Source: Chromobotia macracanthus (Eukaryota > Chordata > Actinopteri > Cypriniformes > Botiidae). From it: DNA of 64,000 nt. Numbering within the stretch: position 1 is the first letter of the stretch; each line of letters opens with the position of its first letter. The notes under the pieces are model-generated. The model had not been told where the DNA came from, searched no databases, and was given only the letters and a program-made list of their open reading frames with translations. This document shows positions 9,501 through 18,330 of the stretch, piece after piece. Made by a program: the position numbers and the translations under genes. Location of the stretch: assembly GCA_036877525.1 (NCBI GenBank), contig JAZGTH010000103.1:2375001-2439000 (forward strand), in the 5' to 3' direction.

Positions 9501-11771
9501 TTGTATGTTGCACTAACAACTTAATTTTTAAGTTTTTGATATAAGAAATAAACAGAGTTATAAAGTTCTACTAACGTCACTGCAGGAACATTTTTGATAA
9601 CATTGAGAGAACTTTTTTTAGAAGGTTAGCCTACGTTCTGAGAACATTCTCTGTTAGCTGGGTTGATAATTTTCTGATGAATTTGTCTCGCTCTGCTTCT
9701 TTGTATCGCATTAAGCTTTGTTCTGTATTTCACGTGCAAGTTTCTTCAGTTTCTGTTTTTCTCTTCCTCTCCATCTCTTTATCTTTTGAGATGATTCTGG
9801 AGTGATTCTGCAGCTAACCAGAGTTTGTTATAATGTTAGCAGTGATCTCACAACCCTGTTATTCTGCAACCAGACATTCCTGCTTTGAATCTGCTAAAAG
9901 CTTTTCTTTGCTGCATAAAATATGCTGCGACTGTTCAGTCTTTTCTTTGTTCAGGATTCCCACAGTCCCAACTAACAATTTCATGTTGTAAGAACATTGT
10001 TCTCACGTTTCCATCAAGTAACAAAAAGGTTAAAAACGTTATAGGAGCGTTCAAAATGGCTATTTTTTTTTAGACCGTTTGGTTGTAAGAATGTTATTAA
10101 CTTTTAATCCTGTAACATTTTTAAAACATTCAATTAACAACTTAAAAATAACGTTTTTTATATGTTATATAACATTACATAACATGAAAAACGTTCTACT
10201 GCAAGAATGTTTTTGAAAGCTTTGAGAGAACTTTAAGGGAACGTTAGACAATGTTCTAAGAATGTTCCCTATTAGTTGCAGTCATTGAAATTCATAAAAG
10301 TTAGAGAATATTCTGTGATGAATATAATTTTGTTCTAGTTCAACTACAAACTGCTATTTGTGAGTTCAGTTTCTAGTAAAATAAAACTGAATTGTAATAT
10401 GAAACAGGAATCTTGTCAGCTGGTAGAAATGTCAGCGTTTGTTTGAAGCACTCGTGTTTCAACACACTTTGATGTCCTGCAGCTCATAAGACTGTGGGGG
10501 CGATCGCCTGTCGTCCAGGCGGGGCGGTTCGGGTGTACGGGGATGAAACGGTGGACGCCGTGGCGACGGGCTCATACGTCCCGTACTGCTCCATGGCACA
10601 CGCTCAGCTCTGTTTCCACGGCCACAGAGATGCTGTGAAATTCTTCGTTGCAGTTCCAGGTACGACATGTTCATGGTTAATGTGATGAACTACACCTGTG
10701 TGAACCTGATGAGAACTGACTTCATACAGTAAAAATCACCTTGATAACAGGTAGTTACAATGGCACAGAATATTATGTAATGATAATGACACTCTACATC
10801 AGAAGATAGAGAAGATTACTGCTGCAGAGAAGAACATCTTCAGCGGTGTTGATTTCTGTTTATTTCTGCTGTGTGTTATAATGACTGAATGAAACTCTGG
10901 TATCTTCTGTATGTTCTGCTTCAGGTCAGGTTATTGTACCGGGAGCTGAAGGTTTATCTGAGAACTCCACAGAAACTCCAGCTTCAGATGGCAGGAACAT
11001 GCTGGTCACGAGCGGAGGAGAGGGATACATTGACTTCAGAATGGGTGAGATCTGTGATAGAAGAGATCTGATCATAAGCAGCATGTGGTCTTTTGATTTT
11101 TAAAGCTGAGAGCAAAGCAATGTTAGTTAATTTTTCCTGACGACATGAAGTCCAATTGAACTTCTGCTTTTCACAATCCTTCATCAGATCTCTGAAAGCA
11201 CTTTTCATTTCTGCTGATGTTATTGAATTCATGTGAGCATTGAAACAATAACTGATAATATTGCACTGCTCTATATATTCTCAGAATATACAGAAGATAA
11301 ATAAATAGAATAGAATACAAACTAGTTGTCACAAATATATATTTATCATTTTTAGCTTAAAACTCTCAGACAAATGTTATAAATGTGGGTTAAACTTACA
11401 CTGAGAAATGTTTACTGACACCAGAAGCCTCAGTCTCCTCAATCCAGCGAACAATTTTCAGTTGTAAGAATGTTTCAATAACATCAAAATCTAGGAACAT
11501 TCGAAATGTCCAGTCCGTAGCTATTTTAATGTAGATGTATTAAAACATTTTTTGTTTGTTATGAATGTTATTCAAACTTTTTAATACTTTAACGTTTGAT
11601 ATTTGTCTCACTCTTTCTCTCTCTGTCTCTCGGTCAGGTGATGAGGATGGTGGTGCAGGGCGAGATGATGATGAGGACTCAGTTGAAGGCACTCTGAAGC
11701 TGCAGTCAGCTCCTGTCAGACCTGAGCGCAGTTATCTCATCGTCTGGCAGGTGTCTGTGGGCAGCGAGTGA
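554..11771 (+). CDS. spag9: spag9 / JIP4 scaffold protein, 25 exons, 5' end outside window
   Basis: C-Jun-amino-terminal kinase-interacting protein 4, a cytoplasmic scaffold that links JNK/p38 kinases, kinesin-1/dynein and small GTPases (ARF6, Rab8/10/36) on vesicles. Coding exons placed by reading frame and splice sites: 554-713, 1545-1638, 1903-2024, 2812-2869, 2951-3103, 3384-3441, 3692-3822, 4371-4427, 4518-4682, 5070-5199, 5284-5373, 5491-5643, 5757-5916, 6059-6271, 6462-6651, 6758-6880, 7006-7086, 7700-7767, 7856-8004, 8081-8252, 9013-9126, 9264-9296, 10483-10659, 10925-11044, 11638-11771. They total 3105 nt and join in phase throughout, giving 1034 aa and a TGA. The product matches vertebrate JIP4 from DELSDHSQGGSK to the C-terminal LIVWQV. 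Human SPAG9 is about 1320 aa, so roughly 290 N-terminal residues (RH1 domain) are upstream. JIP3 is the close alternative; overall match and the tob1/wfikkn2 neighbourhood favour SPAG9. All junctions are GT-AG except intron 10 (GC-AG). Confidence 0.95.
1114..1427 (-). mobile_element. AACGTT-rich MITE, copy 1
   Basis: In a spag9 intron. Starts CTGCTAACAGGGAACGTTC and ends GTTAGCTGGG. Orientation is reverse to the family consensus, which I define as starting CCCAGCTAACAATTTTAGG. Confidence 0.8.
2371..2468 (+). repeat. 11-bp minisatellite
   Basis: About nine diverged units of 11 bp (AGATTCAATGC, AGATTCAGTGC, AGATTCCCTCT, AGATTTCATAC, AGATTCTGTGC, AGCCTCGGTGC) in register from 2371, within spag9 intron 3 of this window. 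Confidence 0.8.
2812..3441 (+). other. spag9: spag9 leucine-zipper / coiled-coil exons (4-6)
   Basis: Three exons (2812-2869, 2951-3103, 3384-3441) encode the heptad-rich segment from REVENLIQENVQLLETK through NALNVVKNDLIARVDEL to KEDDE, residues about 126-215 of the visible protein. In mammalian JIP3/JIP4 this leucine zipper binds kinesin light chain, dynactin p150 and ARF6. Heptad leucines are plain in the translation. Exon 5 ends with donor GTCAGC at 3104, a weaker site than its neighbours; read-through gives a spurious tail that stops at 3225. Confidence 0.9.
3692..3822 (+). other. spag9: spag9 RH2 domain exon
   Basis: Encodes SDVPTAQRRRFTRVEMARVL and then a helical segment with MERNQYKERLMELQEAVRW. 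This is the RILP-homology 2 motif of JIP3/JIP4, which dimerises and binds phospho-Rab8/Rab10 and Rab36 in the known family. The basic RRRF and ERNQYKERLMEL core are intact, so Rab binding is expected to be conserved. Confidence 0.92.
4371..4427 (+). other. spag9: spag9 57-nt exon, in-frame
   Basis: Encodes ASRENSEAAEKKRSSIRQ between acceptor TCCACAG and donor GTAAGA. Both ends are in phase 2 and the length is 19 codons, so skipping would keep the frame. The stretch corresponds to the RENPAMQEKKRSSIW region of human JIP4. Confidence 0.85.
4893..5069 (+). repeat. (CT)n-rich microsatellite abutting the exon 10 acceptor
   Basis: About 170 nt of almost pure pyrimidine (TCTC, TGTCTC, CCCTCT variants) that runs directly into the acceptor TCTCAG at 5064-5069. 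It serves as, or greatly extends, the polypyrimidine tract of spag9 exon 10. Confidence 0.9.
5070..5199 (+). other. spag9: spag9 exon 10 with GC donor
   Basis: Encodes VDSSSSLSRREQKRAQYQHV and then KAHMQKEDGRVTAHGWSLPGK up to CK. The family match ends at AAG (5199), followed by GCGAGA rather than GT. Joining AAG to GTTGCCAACGG at 5284 preserves phase 0 and gives the expected KxKxxNG junction, so intron 10 is a GC-AG intron. No in-phase GT donor nearby gives a family-like join. Confidence 0.85.
6462..6651 (+). other. spag9: spag9 exon 15 with tandem NAGNAG acceptor
   Basis: The acceptor is CTTGCAGCAG. Splicing after the first CAG (exon start 6462) or the second (6465) both keep the frame and differ by one codon. 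The exon encodes an acidic linker and the conserved GIYTEHVFTDPMG motif found in JIP4. Confidence 0.85.
7212..7544 (+). mobile_element. AACGTT-rich MITE, copy 2
   Basis: Near full-length copy in the intron between spag9 exons 17 and 18. Starts CCAGCGAACCATTTTAGG and ends TTTTAGCTGGG, with several AACATT/AATGTT variants of the internal AACGTT motif. Confidence 0.8.
8425..8775 (-). mobile_element. AACGTT-rich MITE, copy 3
   Basis: Near full-length, in the intron between exons 20 and 21, in reverse orientation. Starts CCCAGCTAACAGGGAAGAC and ends AATTGTTAGCTG. Confidence 0.8.
9176..9260 (+). promoter_or_regulatory. Pyrimidine tract upstream of the spag9 microexon
   Basis: Dense CTCTCT, TCTT and CTGTCTCT motifs over 85 nt just before acceptor 9263. 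Such tracts are classical PTBP1 binding regions in vertebrate introns; regulation is inferred. Confidence 0.5.
9264..9296 (+). other. spag9: spag9 33-nt cassette microexon
   Basis: Acceptor TCTTCACAG and donor GGGTGAGT bound 33 nt, phase 1 at both ends, encoding about SVSQCGFLGQR. It corresponds in place and pattern to the optional HQGRLLGLR segment of mammalian SPAG9 isoforms. Skipping it joins exon 21 to exon 23 in frame. It lies behind an 85-nt CT-rich tract (9176-9260). Confidence 0.75.
9322..9662 (+). mobile_element. AACGTT-rich MITE, copy 4
   Basis: Near full-length, beginning 25 nt after the microexon donor. CCCAGCTAACAGTTTTAGG to CTGTTAGCTGGG. Together with copy 3 it brackets exons 21 and 22 in inverted orientation. 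Confidence 0.85.
9967..10279 (+). mobile_element. AACGTT-rich MITE, copy 5
   Basis: Same intron as copy 4 and same orientation. CCCAACTAACAATTTCATG to CCCTATTAGTTG. Diverged ends suggest an older insertion. Confidence 0.75.
11444..11599 (+). mobile_element. AACGTT-rich MITE, copy 6 (3' truncated)
   Basis: 5' half only, starting CCAGCGAACAATTTTCAG and fading about 40 nt before the terminal spag9 exon. Confidence 0.7.
11638..11771 (+). other. spag9: spag9 terminal coding exon
   Basis: Acceptor CTCGGTCAG at 11629-11637. The exon encodes an acidic stretch (GDEDGGAGRDDDEDS) and the family C-terminus ERSYLIVWQVSVGSE, then TGA at 11769-11771. Confidence 0.93.
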
Positions 11772-12618
11772 CTGACCAATCACAGCTGTGGCTTTAACTG
11801 AGGACTCCGCTCCTGGATCCATGTCACATTTCCATTTTCTCTCTATTACAGATATTAATAACAGTATTATTTCTAACAGATACATCACAATGAGTTCTTT
11901 AATATTTGTGGTTCAATGTTTATTTAATTGTTTTGTTTTAGACGACTCTGCATTTATACATGATAAGGTTTAGTGAACAGAAATCAGTGCTGAAATGAAG
12001 GAACAAAACGAAACTCCGCCCACAGCTGTATCACGAACGTTTACCGTTTCAGAACGAACGTGTACAGTCAAGAAGTGTTTACAACTGAAGTGTGTCATTT
12101 TATGAACATGTTTTATCTTTTTTACGGTAGCTGCTTTAGATATGTTTTGTATTTTGTTGTTTCTCAGCTGAAGGTGGAGAGATGAAGCCGTGTTTTGAGC
12201 ACTATAGCAGTTGGTAGCATTGTGTAGTTCATACATAAAGAAACTCAGAGAGCTGTTTTTACTCTGTACGGCGTAGATCTTGTTCGTTTCTCGCATGCAC
12301 CTGTAACGTTCCTACACAGATCTGGAGCTCCAGAAAGATCTTCACTAATGCTAGAGCTCGCTGGCACTTTACAGACAGTGACAGACACTTTAAAAATGAA
12401 CTAACATCTAGAAGGAGCAACATATGATTTTTTTTTTAAGCTGAGAATTCCTTCCCTTTTACCAAAGGATGAAAAAGTCAAACAAATAGACCTAACAGAT
12501 ATTAAACAGCCTAGTAATATAACATTTCACACGGCTGAGGCTTTTAATGTTATGTGATTATCTTAAGATGACAAATGAAGGACAAAATAACATGAAATTA
12601 AAATGACAGGGATTGTAT

Positions 12619-12624
12619 AATAAA
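12619..12624 (+). terminator. Candidate proximal poly(A) signal of spag9
   Basis: AATAAA in a T-rich context, about 850 nt after the stop codon, followed by GT/T-rich sequence (TTTGTTTGTT). It could give a short 3' UTR isoform. Confidence 0.45.
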
Positions 12625-13722
12625 GTATTTGTATTTCTTGTGTTTAATATTTTGTTTGTTTTGTTTTGCATTCCAGATGACAGTGTTGGTTTTGTCTGTA
12701 TTGTATGTTTAACTGCTCCAGGATCTGGCTTCCAGCGTGTATGTGATTTTTAATTCATTTTAGTTTGTTAACTCTAGTCGGAGTTTTGCGCTTCTTTTTG
12801 CATCTCGTCTGTGCGACACTTTAATCTGTATCTTGATGTCTGTCGAAACAAATGCAACATTATATTTGAATTTCATGTGTAAAGGCAGGAATTTTTTGTC
12901 CTTTTCTCTTCTTTGGAATTCTGACACATAAAGGGAATTTTATATCAGTGTTGTTGCCATTCCATCCAGTATTTATGTTTTTAAAAGGAACTTTGTAGTT
13001 CAGAATGTAAGTTTTTACACATCTGTTAACAAGACCAATATTGTTTCTAATGAATCTGGCACCTTTAAATCACGATTATCTGTTTTCGTCCTGAAGGAAC
13101 AGACTAATATTGTTGGCAGTATTTTACAGTATATAAACTCTGGATCATTTGAGATCAACACATTCATTATCTTAAGCTATGCATGTTTTTTTAAAGTACA
13201 CTGCAGTTTGTTCAGATGTCTGTGTTTATCGCCCTGTTATGGGTGCTTGTGTGTGCATATGTGAGTGTGTGCCTGAGTGTTGTAGAAATGTTACTGCACT
13301 TGTGTGTGTAAATGAGTGTGTGTGTGTGTGTTTCAGTCTCTGTATCTCTTAATTCTTACAGGACTGGCTGTGCGTGTCACAGCTTGTCATAACTGTGTTT
13401 TTGTCAAAGGTTTTGCTAAACTGCATCATAGCCTTATTTTTAAACTATTAAACTCAGTTTCATGGGGAATTGACTTTCGTTGTTGTTGTTTTTTCTCAGA
13501 TACGCTTCAGATATTCACATGTACTCTGACAGGGTTTTTGAAACTTGTTTTTACAGTAATCACAAAGTGGAAGAAGTTTGTCTTGGGTTTTTTAGGTTCA
13601 CAGCAATGGGCTTGGTTTGTTTCCCTGATCATCATCCAGAAATGAATTTACAGATGTTTGTTAAAACTGCAGACTGGCAGTTCATTTGTTAACAGTGCTC
13701 TACATACTTTGTAACTTGTAGA

Positions 13723-13728
13723 AATAAA
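13723..13728 (+). terminator. Candidate distal poly(A) signal of spag9
   Basis: AATAAA at the end of the repeat-free 3' UTR block, followed by GGGTGG. Transposon-like sequence begins soon after (about 13750), which fits a gene end here. Confidence 0.6.
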
Positions 13729-13749
13729 AAGGGTGGTTTCATGAGACTA

Positions 13750-13800
13750 AAGGAACGGTTCACATAAAATATCAATTCTGTCTTGATTTACGGGCTTGTG
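13750..13800 (+). mobile_element. Fragment of GTTCACCCAAAAATGAAA-type teleost element
   Basis: AAAGGAACGGTTCACATAAA followed by a TCAATTCTGTC stretch resembles the end of a MITE very common in cyprinid genomes. Short and diverged. Confidence 0.4.
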
Positions 13801-14117
13801 TTTTATATTCAAGCCCTCAGAAGTCAAACAACAGTGTGCAGAACGGACAGAAATGTGTTCACACACAATCTTATTCTCCACATCTCAAATCTGGCATCAG
13901 ATTGTGTGTTTGTGTGAAATCTGACATCTGTGTCTGCTGCGACACACGGCAGGTCTGAATATGCTGAAGAAGAATGAGACAAATAATCAGCTGAACATTA
14001 TTATTATACTGAAATGTATATGAACGCTTTCAGCAACAGAAATCAATGTGCCAGCGTATTTAATGTGGGTACTGACATTTTTGGGGATTGAGGGGACACG
14101 ACAACAATCTCCATGAT

Positions 14118-14345
14118 GAAAATTCAATTCAAGTGTATTTCTAAAGGCCTTTCTCAGCACTTTTCACAGTTTGTCATTGTTGCAAAGCAGGTTTACAGAA
14201 AATTAAATCATAACAATAAATAATAATGAATTTTATCACGCACAGCAGAGATAATAAGATAATAAGACAACAGTATAGGGATAACAAATAATACATAATA
14301 CAGAAAAACTATAAATACGGTACACAATGTTATTATAAATATTAT
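14118..14345 (+). mobile_element. Short interspersed element, TTCAATTCAAGTTTATTT type
   Basis: Begins with TTCAATTCAAGTGTATTT, then a CTTTCTCAGCACTTTTCACA block and GCAAAGCAGGTTTACAGAAA. These are hallmarks of a widespread teleost repeat that I recognise from memory. The tail is A/T-rich. Confidence 0.6.
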
Positions 14346-14353
14346 TGTTCGCA

Positions 14354-14369
14354 CCAGCAGGTGGCAGCA
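14354..14369 (+). promoter_or_regulatory. CTCF-like motif
   Basis: CCAGCAGGTGGCAGCA fits the core CTCF consensus CCASYAGRKGGCRS at every position. It lies about 630 nt past the likely spag9 poly(A) signal, next to an ACGT cluster. Confidence 0.6.
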
Positions 14370-14389
14370 CTGTGCTGTTTCTCACACAG

Positions 14390-14453
14390 TGACGTCAGAC
14401 GTGCAGCTGCTCTCACTGTGACGTGTGCGCGTTTACGTCATCACGTCACGTAA
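14390..14453 (+). promoter_or_regulatory. CRE/ACGT cluster
   Basis: A full palindromic CRE (TGACGTCA, 14390-14397) and five more ACGT cores within 64 nt, including TTACGTCATC and CACGTCACGTAAGT. CpG-dense island in AT-rich surroundings. A GTAAGT donor-like hexamer at 14450 ends the cluster. Confidence 0.5.
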
Positions 14454-14460
14454 GTCCATA

Positions 14461-16385
14461 AATCATGTTATTGCCTTCCACTTACAAATCAATTATAATA
14501 TTTGTTATGCTTTTAAAGGGATATTTATATGTATATCATAAATATAACATTCATATAAGTATGAATGTATTAGACATAATGTTGCATATGTATTAGAATG
14601 ATGTTTTTTATTATGTATTATGTATTATGTTTGTTTACAGTTTTGATCTCTGAATATTTTCAGCTTGTTTCTCTTCCTGCTGTACATGCACAGTTACTAG
14701 ATCATTTCACACTTTCTCACGCTCAGGGAGGAATTGCATTGAAGTTTGTATGTGGGATTTATAATCTTTTAATGTGTTAGACTTCAGTCTCTTGCAGTGT
14801 GGACTCAGGAGCTTGTAAAGTCTGAAACAGGATCAGGGGGACATCCTTCATCTCGGTCCCTTCATCTTCTAAACATTCATCTCTTCTGCTGACCTCGTGT
14901 TGTGATGTATATTTAGGTGAGGGTTTGTGCACGTGTGTGAAGCGTGAAGGTCTCGCAGTGCGTCATTATCTGTTTATTTATACACACACAACAGCTCGAG
15001 TGAGGGACCCTCAGTGTGTGTTTATCATCAGATGTGCGGCGGTTACATCTGTTCTCACTCTAGAAATGTGCAAGTATAAGAAAGAAAAATCACAAACGTC
15101 AGTGTTTTTAATATCTTGGTGGTTTCTTCATACAATGACATTAAAAGACTATGCTGGAGTTGTTTTATGATACGAGTCTGAAATTGTCTTACTCTCCACA
15201 TTATTTTGAAAGCTGTTACACTCTTACTGTATGCTGATCGATTAGTTTGCCGACTCATTTGTGTCTGTTTTATTTCTCCTCAGGAGAAACATCTGAGATG
15301 ATAAAGCTGAATTCATCCAGACGCAAAGTCTTATGAGGTTTTCTGTTCTCTCAGTGTTTGTAAATGAAGTGAATGTAAATTCTCAGTCAGTTGGTTTGTC
15401 TGTTCTGCTTCTCATTACCGTCCCTCCGTTGACCTTTCTGCCCGTCTGTTTGTCTGTAATTTATCAGGCCTCTGAAAGCTGGAGTGATTCAGGATTTTTA
15501 ATATCCCTGCACTGCACTCCAGTCCTGCAGCTACAGGCAGAAAGTGTGTGTGTGTGTACTCAGCATGTTTTTTTTGCTCGGCTCACAAAAGCGCCCCTAA
15601 ATTTATCCTGACAGTCTCTGGGGAAAAGCTTAGAGAACAGAGCTCATAACCACAGAGGGGCCCACAAAGCACAAAACTAGAACAAGAGAGGCCCAGACAG
15701 TCTCTGAAACAAAACCTGACACGGACTCCCAGCAGATGCGGTCCATGTTAACAGGTCAGAAATACAAGTTCTAGCCTAACAATGAAGTCACAGATATAGA
15801 AAGTTTGTTTGATGAAACCATATTTTGGCTTTTTTTAAGAAAATGTGAGACGTTTGTGTCACTGCTAGGGTGCTAGATAAAAAACTACAGTGTTGAGGGT
15901 GGTTGCCAGGGTGTTGCTATGTAGTTGCTATGTACCCCTCCCGATAATATTCTGTTCTCCAGATATGGCGTATTCTCTGCATTAGTGTATGTGTATGTTA
16001 TTTTGTCTGTTTTATGAGCAAGCTACAATCATTTAGAAAAGTTCACTTTTCTCAACAGAGTTGAGGTATCATGTATGTCTGTAGTGCAAATGACTGAAGT
16101 TTTATGTTTACAGTTGAATTGTGTTTCTTTAAATCTACACAGCACTCTAAATATACACAATATTAACATTAATGAGAATTTTTGGAGGTAGAGAATATGC
16201 TGTGTGAATATGTCCCAGAACATAAACCTGTGATTGTAAATGTCCTCAAAAACCACAACTCTCAAACTCTCAAAGACACGTAACAACAAAACTCACGGCA
16301 TGATTTCATCCCCCACTAGAGCTTCATTGAAGATCTGTTCTGAGAACAGGGGACTCCATGAGCTGGAAATGACAGCTGAGGTCAG
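14461..16385. other. Intergenic, mostly unique AT-rich DNA
   Basis: No exon, RNA gene or intact element was recognised, apart from the GGTTGCCAGGG repeat at 15862-15936. Short open frames here lack domains or splice context. Confidence 0.6.
15862..15936 (+). repeat. GGTTGCCAGGGTGTTGCTA repeat, copy 1
   Basis: GTTGAGGGTGGTTGCCAGGG followed by TGTTGCTATGTAGTTGCTA. A degenerate internal-repeat family seen at four places in the window. Confidence 0.65.
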
Positions 16386-16399
16386 TCTGTGAGTACACA

Positions 16400-16447
16400 C
16401 ACACACAACAAACACACACACACACACACACACAACACACACACACA
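16400..16447 (+). repeat. (CA)n microsatellite
   Basis: ACACAC runs interrupted by AACA. Confidence 0.9.
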
Positions 16448-16743
16448 AGTGAAACACAGTCTGTGTTATACATGACAGAGCTGTCAGGACAGACCAGTCA
16501 CAGAGCTGAGGACACACAGACAGCTCACTGCTTTACTAAACAATGCTGCTTTTGGCAGAAACAGTGTTAGGAGGAGATGCAGGACTCATAGAGAAATGTA
16601 AGACACTGTAATGGTCCAAAGAGGCAAAGTAAGTTTTTTACAGTAAGTAAACAGAAGCTGGACTTACACGACTGCAGCCTGTAGCTGTGACCTAATGCCT
16701 TAAAATCAACACGAACAGGCGTTCAATCATCAGATCAGAAGGG

Positions 16744-17270
16744 AGAATTCTGATCTGATGTTTGGTTTAGTTTGGGTTTATGTGTTAAGGCAGTGATCAG
16801 GGAGAATCGGGTCTGATGTTTGGTTTAGTTTGGGTTTATGTGTTAAGGCAGTGATCAGGGAGAATTCTGATCTGATGTTTGGTTTAGTTTGGGTTTATGT
16901 GTTAAGGCAGTGATCAGGGAGAATCGGGTCTGATGTTTGGTTTAGTTTGGGTTTATGTGTTAAGGCAGTGATCAGGGAGAATTCGGATCTGATGTTTGGT
17001 TTAGTTTGGGTTTTTGTTTTTAAAGGGGTTATCAGGAGAATCGTATTGGAGTTTGGGTTTATGTTTCTAGGCAATTTTTAAGGAGAATCAGGTCTGATGT
17101 TTGGTTTAGTTTGGGTTTATGTGTTAAGGCAGTGATCAGGGAGAATCAGGTCTGATGTTTGGTTTAGTTTGGGTTTATGTGTTAAGGCAGTGATCAGGGA
17201 GAATCAGGTCTGATGTTTGGTTTAGTTTGGGTTTATGTGTTAAGGCAGTGATCTGATGTTTGGTGTTGTT
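16744..17270 (+). repeat. 58-bp minisatellite
   Basis: Units beginning TCTGATGTTTGGTTTAGTTT start at 16754, 16812, 16871, 16929, 16988, 17093, 17151, 17209 and 17252. Spacing is 58/59 bp except for one diverged 105-bp interval and a truncated last unit. Alternate units share AATTCTGATC versus AATCGGGTC endings, which points to a higher-order dimer. Confidence 0.93.
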
Positions 17271-17539
17271 TATGAGGGGCAGGTGTACACACTGCTTTGT
17301 GTGTAATCGATCACTTTAAATGACCTCCTGTGCTCTGTCTCCTGTTTCATGGCTTTAACAGTGTCTCTCTATTTCCATTCGTCTCCTCCTCCTGTCACCA
17401 GCAGTGTCCTGCTCTCTCTCTCTCTTTCTCTCGCCCACTCAATCGCTCTCTCTCTCTGATGTGCGTCACATGCTGGGTGAATACGTTTAGTGTGGGGTCT
17501 GCTGCTCACCTGCTTTGAATTTTACACAGTGAGCAGCCT

Positions 17540-18330
17540 GGAGGCAGAGAGAGTGTGTTTGTATGTGTATATGTGTGTGTTCATGTGTATGTATATGTGT
17601 GAGTGTTTGTGTGTATGTTGTGTATGTGAGTGTGTGTGTTGTGTGTGTGAATATGTTTGTGTGAGTGAGTGTGTGTTGTATACAGCTCTGCTCTGGTCTC
17701 CTCTCATTAGTATGCAGACACGTTGTGTGTGTTGTGTGTGTGAGTGAGTGAGTGTGTTGTGTGTGTGAATATGTGTGTGTGTGTGTGTGTTGTGAGTAAG
17801 TGTGTGTTTTGTGTGTGTGTTGTTGTGTGAGTATGTGTGTGTGTGTGTTGTGTGTGAGTGAGTGTGTGTGTTGTGTTGTGTGTGTGAATATGTGTGTGTG
17901 TGTTGTGAGTAAGTGTGTGTTTTGTGTGTGTGTTGTTGTGTGAGTATGTGTGTGTGTGTGTTGTGTGTGTGTTGTGAGTGAGTGTGTGTTGTATACAGCT
18001 CTGCTCTGGTCTCCTCTCATTAGTATGCAGACACATGTTGTGTGTGTTGTGTGTGTGAGTGAGTATTTGTGTGTGTGTGTTGTTGTGTGAGTATGTGTGT
18101 GTGTTGTATGTGTGTTGTGTGTGTGAATATGTGTGTGTGAGTGAGTGTGTGTGTGTTGTGTGTGTGTGTTGTATGGAGCTCTGCTCTGGTCTCCTTTCAT
18201 TAGTATGCAGACACATGTTGTGTGTGTTGTGTGAGTATGTGTGTGTGTGTGTGTTGTGTGTGTGTTGTGTGTGTGTGTTGTATGGAGCTCTGCTCTGGTC
18301 TCCTCTCATTAGTATGCAGACACATGGTTC
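17540..18330 (+). repeat. GT-rich satellite with a repeated 46-bp core
   Basis: (GT)n with TTGTG/GAGTG variants, interrupted four times by a non-simple core containing CAGCTCTGCTCTGGTCTCCT and CATTAGTATGCAGACAC, at 17677-17722, 17991-18035, 18171-18215 and 18280-18325. Long open frames on both strands here (His/Thr-rich on the minus strand) are by-products of the repeat. Confidence 0.93.

Larger units (their letters stand above)
6758..11044 (+). other. spag9: spag9 C-terminal beta-propeller region (exons 16-24)
   Basis: From about residue 646 on, the exons encode the WD40-like propeller of JIP4. Landmarks are MSSALPTMWLGAQNGCLYVH, VALADGTLAIFHRG, DLGRPHHSIRCMTVVHDKVW, DAHPRKESQVRQLAWVGDGV, LGFSFVRITALMVSC, IPYC/VPYCSMAHAQLCFHGHRD and SGGEGYIDFRMG. 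Conservation with mammals is near-complete here, in contrast to the divergent acidic linkers of exons 14-16. Confidence 0.9.
11772..13735 (+). other. spag9: spag9 3' UTR
   Basis: About 2 kb of non-coding, AT-rich and repeat-poor sequence between the stop codon and the last good poly(A) signal. Roughly 12620-13150 has low complexity only in short runs and reads like conserved 3' UTR rather than transposon debris. Small open frames on either strand here have no family resemblance. Confidence 0.7.

Noticed and set aside
17487..18309. Long His/Thr-rich open frames on the minus strand (237 and 200 codons) and Cys/Val-rich frames on the plus strand
   Set aside because: They are translations of the (GT)n satellite and its 46-bp core; no stop arises because the repeat lacks stop codons in these frames.
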